Of a stretch of 44,939 bases of DNA, positions 15,101 through 22,422 are shown piece after piece (the stretch's first letter is position 1; each line of letters starts with the position of its first letter). Made by a program: the position numbers and the translations under genes. The stretch covers positions 1 through 44,939 of the IMG/VR virus record IMGVR_UViG_3300020152_000008; one strand, given 5' to 3'. This DNA comes from a virus. Below the pieces are notes generated by a model that was not told the origin of the DNA, ran no database searches, and was given only the letters and a program-made list of their open reading frames with translations.

Positions 15101-15438
15101 CTGTTCAGCGTGTTCGACGAAAGGGCGCCGGTCGCGCTGAAGTCGGTATCCCGGTCCAGCACCACCATCCGGTCGACGATGACGGTCTTGTTGGTGACGC
15201 CGGCGTTGAGGGTGACCCGGCCGGAGCCGTAGCCGCCGACAACGGTCGTGGCGCCCTGGAGGTTGTAGCCGGTGACGGTGTAGGTCGACGGGTCGCGGAG
15301 AACGCCGTCGACGTAGACGATGATGTCGCCCGACTCCCAGAACGGGAACGCGAAATCGAAGTTCACCGTCGAGCTTCCGCCGACGCTGAACGTGACCGGG
15401 CAGGGGGGATCGCCCGTGATTTTGACGTGCTCGGTCAT
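12148..15438 (-). CDS. Tailspike/tail fibre with T7-type N-terminus and SGNH hydrolase
   Basis: 1096 residues. Residues about 5-130 match the T7 tail-fibre N-terminal domain that attaches to the tail tube. Residues about 165-300 are Ala/Thr/Glu-rich helical repeats, a trimeric coiled-coil shaft. Two related domains of about 150-170 residues follow (about 383-533 and 549-716). The C-terminal quarter is an SGNH/GDSL hydrolase: Ser833 in GDSLT, Asn961 in GTND, and Asp1071-His1074 in DTIH. Such enzymes remove acetyl esters from capsular or O-antigen polysaccharide, so this is probably both receptor binder and deacetylase. A candidate late element lies 34 bases before the start. Confidence 0.9.
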   Translation of the reverse strand: MTEHVKITGDPPCPVTFSVGGSSTVNFDFAFPFWESGDIIVYVDGVLRDPSTYTVTGYNLQGATTVVGGYGSGRVTLNAGVTNKTVIVDRMVVLDRDTDFSATGALSSNTLNSDLDRLTAREQDLKRQADRTLLVPYGEDGFVLPTAAARAGTVAIWGDDGLSFDTDRTLTAFDAAVASASTNAATAVTQAGVATAAAATATSEAADAADSADSASTSAGTATTQAGIATDKADEAATSATAAATAETNAETAQAAAETAQAAAEAAQAGAETAEANATATVANRADLTFSNVVDTATARQNLGVEIGADVLAYDATVQAWAGVTVAADKGLYATGADAFATFDLTAFSRSIQAETDAAGWRETLGAAPTTAGYARNEFYNSLDPEHPDIILFSGNVSDSFTATELTDLGFTTGVERGSNSAAIYAINLADELTGTEYIFARVYVQAASAGAFGTPRIFFYTEAGATHGNNNLTLETEFSSTVRSYIFNAQVDPARVTAKRIGLGVSAAPAGLIMGAGQFAIRPFPIEGIDLEDYGGVPTLSAASLAAKPDVEDTAAENMFRAGNYPDQASKSSLNAYADVTDSDLTALGLTRGVTQGGVETSILYGESISRTLIGNEYYFARVYVETGTADDFGTPRLYFYKGRGAQLADSVNMTLEEKFSSTAAVYTCEGQVDSDVIGANWMGVGCASAFSGLIVCGGQFAVSPRRIRALNVGDYPVIGDANEPIYPTHLFLREGRRLPFYPQNVMQRRADEHDPVVAGFCSLRTTPDRYAASYEPAGQIVIDADECGAAGTFDFRQADRGYSNRRRVDVTILTAPATDTGSPNLLFIGDSLTNRGTADLVRQKMEAAGLTPSFIGTLVGRDESGTNQDGTDGEGREGKKATEYVYIDTTLPPVAPGDEATYQADSHANKVNQNPFLKADDASYDPGVVQNGYAFDMAFYLSRFSYADPDAVIICLGTNDITDDFESAPALIEQSLEIMIDQTRAALATAKILVWFPCQPRSSNGDARWERGHRETIELLNTLIRNKRAGGDSNVYFVPVYAHMSAEVGWEITGTADADTGVLHAAISDTIHFGEGALREQMVEVLTNAIMAVT

Positions 15439-15471
15439 GAACCGGAGGTTCAGGCCTTATGCACAGGGGAA

Positions 15472-15482
15472 GAATGCACCCG
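15472..15482 (-). promoter_or_regulatory. Late element copy a
   Basis: Minus-strand CGGGTGCATTC, 34 bases upstream of the tailspike start, in a 60-base gap after a tiny coiled-coil gene. One of seven copies of the consensus CGRGTGCRTTS that precede leftward late genes. Promoter role is inferred from position only. Confidence 0.5.
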
Positions 15483-15498
15483 CCGGGAGGTGCTGGGT

Positions 15499-15666
15499 CT
15501 ACGGCGTCTCCAGGTCTGTCACCCGGCCGTCGATCGCGCTGACGGTCGTCTCGATCTCGGCCACAGTGGTCTCGACCTCCGCCACGGCCGTCTCCAGCGC
15601 GGCGACTTCAGCCTCACGGGCGGCGGCCTCCGCGTCGGCGGCGCGAATCCAGGGGCGCGTCTTCAT
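15499..15666 (-). CDS. Small coiled-coil protein
   Basis: 55 residues, MKTRPWIRAADAEAAAREAE onward, then regularly spaced TAVAEVETTVAEIETTISAI heptads. ATG overlaps the stop of the giant upstream gene. Almost the whole chain is one predicted coiled coil with alternating Ala, Val, Ile and Glu. It may trimerise or chaperone the adjacent tailspike, though no homologue is recognised. Confidence 0.55.
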   Translation of the reverse strand: MKTRPWIRAADAEAAAREAEVAALETAVAEVETTVAEIETTVSAIDGRVTDLETP

Positions 15667-18600
15667 TCGGCGGACCTTCCCTTTGCCTCGGCGGCCAGGT
15701 CGCCCAGATCGGCGGTCGGGCCGTCCTGCTTCAGTCGGCCCTCGACCTCGGGCCAGAGCTTCATCACCGCGTCGTAGCTGTAGGCCTTGTCGCGCCCGTC
15801 GCGGACTCGGCGCTCCAGTTCATCGTAGAGCCCCGGCGCCGCGGCCTTGAGCTCTTCCATGTAGGCCTCGCGCACCATCGGCTGCCGGTTCTCGTAGCCG
15901 GGCTGGCGGGTGGCGATCAGCGCGTTCCTGATCTCGGCCACGGCCAGCCGCTCGAGCGCGTCCTGAACGACCGCCTTCTCCTGCGGCGACAGCTTCGGTA
16001 GCGCCTCGCCGTCGTCCTTCGGCATGCCGCCGTGGATCTCGTCGATCATGCGGCTGACCTCGAGGTTGACCACCTTCGCCCGCTCCAGCGGGTGCAGGCG
16101 CTTGATCGCCGCCGCGCCAGTCTCGTCGCCGCCTGCCAGCTGCGTCATCAGCCAGAGCCGACCGGGTTCGTCGGCGTCGTTCAGCAGCAGCGCCGCCTCG
16201 CCCGGCCGACCCTGTTCCACGCGCGCCTTGATGCTGTTCAGGCGCTGGTTCAGGGCGCTCGTGCGCCCGCCGACGCGTTCGAAGAAGGTCGTCTTGTCCT
16301 GGGCCCCGCGCTGCCATTCGGTGACGAACCGGCGGGCGAGCGGAGCGTCCGCCAGTTGCCCGGCCGGCCGGTCCGGGTCCGTGAGGTTCGACGCCTTCTG
16401 GAACCATGCGCCCCAGCTGCCGCCAAATCCGGTGATGGCGTGGTCGATCTTGGCCGGCGAGACGCCGAGCGCATCACCCAGCCGGCGCGAGAACGTCGAC
16501 GTCCAGCCGTTGAACTGGTCCTGCGGCAGCTCGTCTTCCTTCGACTGCGGCACGATGTTGCCGCCCGTCGTCATGTTCTTGTTGGTCTTCAGTTCGACGG
16601 CGGTCTTCAGCAGCGGGTTGCTGTCGGGCATGGCGAGGGTCTGGAACACGCCCTTGACCAGCTTCTCCAGCGCGCCAGGGTCGCCGAAGTGCATCGCCTC
16701 ATATGCGCGCTCCAGGACGGTAGACGGCAAGCCGAGTTCGAACGGCTTCGGGATCTTCGCCCACTGACCGCCGCCGATGCGGACGAGCCAGTTGTTGGTG
16801 CGCGTGTACTCGCTGATCTCCTGGTATTCCTCGTCGTCGGAATAGATGGCGGTGAGCGCCAGGCCGAACACGGCCATGATCGAGACCTTCGTCCAGACCT
16901 TGCTCGCCAGCTTCAGCGCCTTCACGTCCTCGCGGCGCATCGGCACGCCGGGCTCCATCTGGAACAGCGGGCGCAGAACCTCCTTCACGCCATAGCGGCC
17001 GGCGGCTGCCAGCGGATCGCCGACACTGGCGCGCAGGGTCTTGTCCAGGCCCTGCATCGTGGCGTTTAGGAAGGTGATGATCTTGCGCGCCGCGATCATG
17101 CGCGAGCCATTGCGGCCGAAGTCGATGTAGTCGCGCGCGGCGAAGGCAGCCTCGATCAGCGAGTCGTAGTCGTTGAAACCTTCCTTCTTCGCCCGCTCGA
17201 ACGACCGCTTGAACAACTGCAGGCGCGTGCCGGTCTCGGTGATCTCGGCCAGCGACAGGAAACTCGGCAAGTCTTTGAAATATTTGGCCCGAATGCCCTT
17301 CTGGGCCAGCGCCAGCATCTCCATCCTGTCGGCCGCCTCGCGCACCGCTGCCGCAGCCTGACCGCCCGAAAGGCCGCCGGCGGAGTTGTACATCTGGCGG
17401 GCTGTCGCATCGCTCGTCGAGCTCTTGCCGACGGCGCCTGAGATTGCATCGCTGACGCCGAGCTCAGAACCCACACCGCGAATACCGTCGAAGGCCAGAA
17501 AGCGGCCTGGGTCCTTGAGGCCGCCGACGACATCGATTCCCGGGTTGAATCCGACATCGGTCAGCACCCACGCCGACAGTTGGTCGCGGATGAAGTTCGT
17601 CACCAGGAACTCCGGGTTCGTGGTCACGCCCGCCCGCAGCACCGCCGACGGTGCGGCGAGGAAGGTCGTCATCACGTCCGCCATCTCGCGACTCATGCCG
17701 GTCATGGCGTTGTAGAGATCGCGGCCCATATCCGGGTCGAGGATTTCCCAGGCTTCGCGCTTGCCGTCCTTCCAGGCGTAGATGATCGCCCGCCCGCCCT
17801 CGTTCAGTTCGCCGGGGCGGTAGATGGTGAAGCTGTCCTCGCTCATCATGGCGTCCCAGCCGTTCCGGGCGATTTCCTCGCCGGTCACGGTGATGGGCTT
17901 CGACGGGGCCTTGACCTTGCGCATCACGCCGTTGGCGCCGGTCTCGCCGAGCAGCTTGTCGAGCGTGGTCGCCAGCTTGACCATGCCGGCGTTGATCTCG
18001 TTCTGGCGGATGCGGCGATTGATCTCGTAGGTCTGCTGCGCCAGCGTCTCCAGCGGGCCGAGAACATCGCGGTCGGAGCCCTTGAACTTCTTCGCGACCG
18101 AGCCCTTCGCCGAGCCCGCGCCGCCGGCCGAGGCGGACTCGTCCATGACCCGGCGGAACGGGACGTAGAAGGTCCGGGCGGCGTTGGCGGCCTCGTAGCT
18201 CTCCTTGTCGATCAGGCCCGCATCGAACGACTTCTTCCAGAGCAGGCGGCCGTATTCGTTCACCTGGTCGGCGAGCTCGACGAAGTGCGGGTTCGCTGCC
18301 TCCGCTGCCGTGATGTGCGCCTGGAGCGTAACCGCGTCGCCCCCCTTGTCGGCGGGCAGCGGGTCGCGGTCCAATTCGCCGCGCGCCCGACGCGCCCATT
18401 CCTCGACGCCCCGGCGCGCGGTCAGGTAGTCGTTGAAGCCCTTCAGCGCGTCCTCGGGCGAGATGCCGTCGCGGACCTCGCGCGCCGTGACGGCGGCGAA
18501 CACCTCGCCCAGCGCCGGCCCCTCGGGCGTGGTCCCGCGGTACGGCACGACGCCGTTCATGATGTCCATGTGCCCGATGGCGCGGACATCATAGGACCCT

Positions 18601-19757
18601 CGCGCGAGCTTGCGGGGATCGTCGCCGGGCAGGATGTCCAGCGGCTTCCCGGTCTTGCTCTCGATCCTGGAGCGTAGCCCCTCGACCGCCATCGGGATCG
18701 GATGCTGTTCGGCGACCGTGGCGGTGTACAGCCGGTCCATGGCCTCCCCGATGGCGGGGAGCAGGCCCTTCTCGTCGATCTTCTGCTTCGCCTGCCGGAT
18801 CAGGCCCTTGGGCTCGACCGGGCGGACGAAGGCGAGGGGTTGCGTGCCGGGGTCCACGGGGGGCGCGGGCTGCGCGTTGACGGCCCCGGCTCCGTCCGTG
18901 TTGCCGGTTACGACTTCGCCCTCCAGCGAGCCGTCCGGGTTCTCCCAGACGGCGCCCGCCTCGGTGTTCTCGATGACCTTCGCGCCTTCGGGAATCTCGA
19001 CGCCGTTCGGGGCCTCTTTTGTCGCGGCCGTGGGGGCGGCGCTCTCGGGCTCGGGTTTCGGCTCGCGCGGGGCCGTGAAGGCGTCCTCCGCCCACTTCGC
19101 TAGCGGGCGGGCCGCTTCGGCGAGGCTGCCGAGGCCGGCGCCGACAGCGGCCGCCATGGCCGTTTGGGTGAGGCTGAATTCATCCTGGGTGTCGGACGCG
19201 AGGTCGAGCCCCTGCGTCGCGACATCGGCGCCGGCGTTCGTCGCTGCGGCCGAAGCGATCCGCGTCGCCACCGTGCGACCGCCGCCGAGCCAGCTGCTCG
19301 GGTCTGCGGCGGCGCCGCCGAGTTGTCCCATCAGCGTGACGGCGCCGCGCAGGAGGGCCACGTTTGCCCGCCCCATCGGCGTCGGGGGCGCCGCATCGGG
19401 GCTGTACCAGGGGTCGGCCTTGCTGACGGCCTCGAAGTCCACCCGGCGGTCGCGCTCGACGCCGGGCACGGTGCGGGCCCCGCCGCTCGCGACGAATTCC
19501 CGTGCCTCCCCCGAGAGCACGCCGAGCGGCGTCATCGGTAGGGCGTCGCCAATTCCCCACCGCCTTGCCGCACGGACGGGACCGCGCTCGAACCCATCTT
19601 CGAAGTTCTGCGTGAGGCGTTCCCAGAGGTTTCGCTCGGGCGCTTCCGGCTTTGTGAACAGCCCGCGGCGGACCCCTTCCTCGTAGGCCGCCTTCTGCTC
19701 ATCGTTCATCAGGCCGCGGCGGTAGGCCTCGGCGTAGATTTCGTCGCGGGGGTTCAT
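15663..19757 (-). CDS. Giant internal virion protein (LPD38-type)
   Basis: 1364 residues, the largest gene. The N-terminus (DEIYAEAYRRGLMNDEQKAAYEEGVRRGLF) is typical of podovirus ejection proteins. The C-terminal half contains MIAARKIITFLNATMQGLDKTLRA, then a hydrophobic helix (KVSIMAVFGLALTAIYS) and WLVRIGGGQWAKIPKPFELG, which I associate with the LPD38 large polyvalent protein domain of phages. By position (after capsid and tail-tube genes, before tailspike) and size it corresponds to the T7 gp15/gp16 class that is ejected to form a channel for DNA across the envelope. Exact homology is inference. Confidence 0.8.
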   Translation of the reverse strand: MNPRDEIYAEAYRRGLMNDEQKAAYEEGVRRGLFTKPEAPERNLWERLTQNFEDGFERGPVRAARRWGIGDALPMTPLGVLSGEAREFVASGGARTVPGVERDRRVDFEAVSKADPWYSPDAAPPTPMGRANVALLRGAVTLMGQLGGAAADPSSWLGGGRTVATRIASAAATNAGADVATQGLDLASDTQDEFSLTQTAMAAAVGAGLGSLAEAARPLAKWAEDAFTAPREPKPEPESAAPTAATKEAPNGVEIPEGAKVIENTEAGAVWENPDGSLEGEVVTGNTDGAGAVNAQPAPPVDPGTQPLAFVRPVEPKGLIRQAKQKIDEKGLLPAIGEAMDRLYTATVAEQHPIPMAVEGLRSRIESKTGKPLDILPGDDPRKLARGSYDVRAIGHMDIMNGVVPYRGTTPEGPALGEVFAAVTAREVRDGISPEDALKGFNDYLTARRGVEEWARRARGELDRDPLPADKGGDAVTLQAHITAAEAANPHFVELADQVNEYGRLLWKKSFDAGLIDKESYEAANAARTFYVPFRRVMDESASAGGAGSAKGSVAKKFKGSDRDVLGPLETLAQQTYEINRRIRQNEINAGMVKLATTLDKLLGETGANGVMRKVKAPSKPITVTGEEIARNGWDAMMSEDSFTIYRPGELNEGGRAIIYAWKDGKREAWEILDPDMGRDLYNAMTGMSREMADVMTTFLAAPSAVLRAGVTTNPEFLVTNFIRDQLSAWVLTDVGFNPGIDVVGGLKDPGRFLAFDGIRGVGSELGVSDAISGAVGKSSTSDATARQMYNSAGGLSGGQAAAAVREAADRMEMLALAQKGIRAKYFKDLPSFLSLAEITETGTRLQLFKRSFERAKKEGFNDYDSLIEAAFAARDYIDFGRNGSRMIAARKIITFLNATMQGLDKTLRASVGDPLAAAGRYGVKEVLRPLFQMEPGVPMRREDVKALKLASKVWTKVSIMAVFGLALTAIYSDDEEYQEISEYTRTNNWLVRIGGGQWAKIPKPFELGLPSTVLERAYEAMHFGDPGALEKLVKGVFQTLAMPDSNPLLKTAVELKTNKNMTTGGNIVPQSKEDELPQDQFNGWTSTFSRRLGDALGVSPAKIDHAITGFGGSWGAWFQKASNLTDPDRPAGQLADAPLARRFVTEWQRGAQDKTTFFERVGGRTSALNQRLNSIKARVEQGRPGEAALLLNDADEPGRLWLMTQLAGGDETGAAAIKRLHPLERAKVVNLEVSRMIDEIHGGMPKDDGEALPKLSPQEKAVVQDALERLAVAEIRNALIATRQPGYENRQPMVREAYMEELKAAAPGLYDELERRVRDGRDKAYSYDAVMKLWPEVEGRLKQDGPTADLGDLAAEAKGRSAE

Positions 19758-21997
19758 CCGCCGCCGAGCCCGGCGAGCTTCGCCCTCAGTTCAGCGTCGG
19801 ACATCTGGCTGGCGGGCTTGGCCGGCGCTTGAGAGCCGTTGGCGGCCCTGGTGCGGGCCTGATTCCGCTGGGCGGTCTGCACCGTCGCCTGCGTGGGGCG
19901 CTCGCCCGTCGCGATCTGCGTCGCGATCCGCGCGCCCATGGCGTCGGACCCGGTGGCTTCAAGCACCGCCTGCCAGACCAGGGCGCCGTTGCCGCTGCGG
20001 CTGTCCTGCGGGGTGAACCGGCGGATGATCTCGCGCTGGTAGTCCATGAAGGCGGCAGCGTCGCCGGACTTCATGATGTTCACCGCCTGGTCGACGTAGG
20101 GCTTCAGCACCGCCTTGGGGAGCGGCTGGCGCTGGCCCTGCGGGATGTTCGCCCGCTCCTGCGCGTCGAGATAGGCCTGAACGACATTGTGGCCCTCGGT
20201 CCCGGCGATCTTGCCGGTGGCGCGGGCGTCGTTCCAGACCTTCACCGCAGCCTGGACCGGGAACTGCGGCGCCACCGCGGCGGCCGGATCATCCCGGCGC
20301 AGGCGGCGCGACTCCTCGAACTTCCGGAACGATGCGTCGGCGCGACCGCCGCCCATGGCCGCAGCGACCTTCTTCGGGTAGGCGGCCGAGCGCGGGTTGC
20401 CGGCGGCGCCAACGCGGTCCAGCCATTGATCGATGCCGACCTCTCCGGTGCGGGGGTCGCCGTAGCGCTTGATCCAGCCGTCCACGTTGCCCTCGCCGGC
20501 GTGGTAGGCGGTCACGGCCAGCAGGGTGTTGCCGTCGTAGCGGTCCAGCAGGGTGCGCAGGTATTCCCGGCCCAGGCTCTCGTTGTAGGCCTCATCGGTC
20601 AGCAGGCGGCGCTCGTCGTACTTGACGCCGAGACGGGCGGCCATGGCCTTCGCCGTGCCGGGCAGCAGCTGCATCGCCCCGACAGCGCCGCCGCCGGCCG
20701 GTCCGGCGCCATCGGGGTCAGCGCTGATACGAGCGGGGTTGGTCCCGGTCTCGACCATGCGCACGGCCGCGGCCAGCGCGTCCATCTGCTCGTCGGTCTC
20801 GATGCCGGGCGGAAGGCCGGTGCCGGCGGTCCGGCGGGCCCGGTAGGCCTGGATCTTCGCCGCCGCCTCGTCGTCGGTCAGCATCGAGAGGTCGCCGAGT
20901 TCGCGGTACTCCTCCAGCGCGTCGGCCCGCTCCTTGAGATACTGGCGGTATCCCCGCTCGCCGACGGCGGCCTTGATCTCGGCTTCATCCGGCGCCTGCC
21001 AGACGCCCGTCGAGGCGAGGGTGGCGACGCCATCGGCCAGCGTGCGGCTCATATCCTGCTCGGCCTGGGCCCGGGCCTGGCGCTGACGGCTCTCCCGCTG
21101 GATGCCGACGTTCATCTCCTCGGCGACGGCGTTGCGGGCCTGGTCGAACGCCAGTTCCTTCGCCTCAAGGTCGTCGGCGATCGGCGACTCGGCGTCGGCC
21201 ATGATGTTCTGGACATAGGCCAGCGCTGCATCGTCGCCCTCGTTGCGGAGCACGAACAGCGCCTCGCCGGTCACGGCGGCGGCCTTGGCCTTCAGCGTCA
21301 TGGTCCGGAGGCGCAGCGTCACCTCCTCGGGGCTCAGCGCGAAGGCCGGGTTCTCGGCGGCCTCCTGGAGCACGGCGCCGTACTCGGCGATGTCCTCCAG
21401 TACCTCCGCATTCGTCTCCAGGCCCTCCAGCCCGCCGCCGGCCTTCACGGTCGTGATGACGCGGTTCTCCAGCATGCTGAGGCGTGCATCGACGGCCCCG
21501 CGCGCTTCCTGGAACTCCTTTTCGGACCGGGCGCCGAGCACCTTCAGCCGCGCGGCGCCGGCCTTTCGGTCGAAGGTCTGAGCGAGGCGGAGAACGATGT
21601 CGCCAGGCGCGGCAGCGACGTGGGCTTCCCGGATCGAAACCAGCCGCTCCTCGAAGCCGTCGGTGTCGTAGGGGTTCAACAGCCGCGCCCGCTCGATGTC
21701 CGCCTCCATGGCGGTCTCGCTCTGCGTGGTCTGAGCCAGCCGGATCGCGGCGTTGTAGGCGTTCGAGCCCGGCTGCCACAGGGGCCGCCGCTTGAAGTCC
21801 TGCTCGGCGGCATCGGCCTCAGCCGCCTGCGTGGAGACCGCGTCCACCAGCTGGTCGGTCTGCTGGCCGACGACCTTCGCCGTGCGCGCCATATCGTCGG
21901 CCAGGGCCACATACGGCGCGGCGGCCCCGCTGAAGTCGACAAGGCCGGTGACGCTCTCGCCCTTGATGCCCGGAAGGCCGGTGCCCTGCGCAGCCAT
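19754..21997 (-). CDS. Internal virion protein with lytic transglycosylase (SLT) domain
   Basis: 747 residues from ATG 21997. A longer frame to 22084 is rejected because it overlaps the preceding gene and has a Gly/Arg shadow character. Residues 1-390 are long helices. Residues about 405-520 are an SLT domain with catalytic Glu416 (RMVETGTN), GAMQLLPGTA (440-449) and the AYHAGEGN loop (497-504). It is the T7 gp16-like muramidase that opens a local hole in peptidoglycan during DNA entry. The C-terminal 225 residues are helical and end in a Gly run. It overlaps both neighbours by 1-4 bases. Confidence 0.88.
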   Translation of the reverse strand: MAAQGTGLPGIKGESVTGLVDFSGAAAPYVALADDMARTAKVVGQQTDQLVDAVSTQAAEADAAEQDFKRRPLWQPGSNAYNAAIRLAQTTQSETAMEADIERARLLNPYDTDGFEERLVSIREAHVAAAPGDIVLRLAQTFDRKAGAARLKVLGARSEKEFQEARGAVDARLSMLENRVITTVKAGGGLEGLETNAEVLEDIAEYGAVLQEAAENPAFALSPEEVTLRLRTMTLKAKAAAVTGEALFVLRNEGDDAALAYVQNIMADAESPIADDLEAKELAFDQARNAVAEEMNVGIQRESRQRQARAQAEQDMSRTLADGVATLASTGVWQAPDEAEIKAAVGERGYRQYLKERADALEEYRELGDLSMLTDDEAAAKIQAYRARRTAGTGLPPGIETDEQMDALAAAVRMVETGTNPARISADPDGAGPAGGGAVGAMQLLPGTAKAMAARLGVKYDERRLLTDEAYNESLGREYLRTLLDRYDGNTLLAVTAYHAGEGNVDGWIKRYGDPRTGEVGIDQWLDRVGAAGNPRSAAYPKKVAAAMGGGRADASFRKFEESRRLRRDDPAAAVAPQFPVQAAVKVWNDARATGKIAGTEGHNVVQAYLDAQERANIPQGQRQPLPKAVLKPYVDQAVNIMKSGDAAAFMDYQREIIRRFTPQDSRSGNGALVWQAVLEATGSDAMGARIATQIATGERPTQATVQTAQRNQARTRAANGSQAPAKPASQMSDAELRAKLAGLGGG

Positions 21998-22422
21998 CAG
22001 CCGCCCCCTCCGCCACCCATGCCCTTGGCGATCTCCGATTCCATCGTGCCGACCATCCGCATCACCCCGAGGGGGATCGCCCACTTGGCCTGCAGGGCAT
22101 AGCCGTCAGCGGCCATGCGCGCGGCCGATGCGCGGTTCAGTTCTGCCAGCCGCGCGACCGCCTCCGCCCGGAAGGCGTCGTCGCGGGTCGCGCTCTCGAT
22201 CAGCTGGCCGGTCTGGCTGTCGCCGGACACGCCGCGGGCGGAGCGGATCGCCTTGACGGTCCCCTGCGTGGACAGCAGGCCGCGGCGGGACTCGCCAACG
22301 ATCTGCTTTCCGCGCAGCTTCGCCATCTTCATCTCGAGCTTGGCCTGCTCTTCCTGGATCTTCGCGGAGTCGCGGCCGAGGAAGCCGCCTACCAGGTCCC
22401 CGAGTGCGCTGAAGAAGGCCAT
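21997..22422 (-). CDS. Internal virion protein, T7 gp14-like
   Basis: 141 residues. Hydrophobic N-terminus (MAFFSALGDLVGGFLG), long helix rich in Lys/Glu/Gln (KIQEEQAKLEMKMAKLRGK), and a Gly-rich end. The size, the N-terminal amphipathic segment and the order after the tail tubular proteins fit the small ejection protein that T7-like phages insert into the outer membrane. Assignment rests mainly on order and general character. Confidence 0.65.
   Translation of the reverse strand: MAFFSALGDLVGGFLGRDSAKIQEEQAKLEMKMAKLRGKQIVGESRRGLLSTQGTVKAIRSARGVSGDSQTGQLIESATRDDAFRAEAVARLAELNRASAARMAADGYALQAKWAIPLGVMRMVGTMESEIAKGMGGGGGG

Noticed and set aside
12148-15438. Diversity-generating retroelement target, as in BPP-1-like podoviruses
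   Set aside because: No reverse transcriptase gene and no template/variable repeat pair was seen anywhere in the window.
19829-22102. Rightward 757-residue open frame
   Set aside because: Antisense shadow of the SLT internal protein in GC-rich DNA, with the Arg/Gly/His/Leu bias typical of such shadows. Likewise 22476-24524 and 30586-32562.
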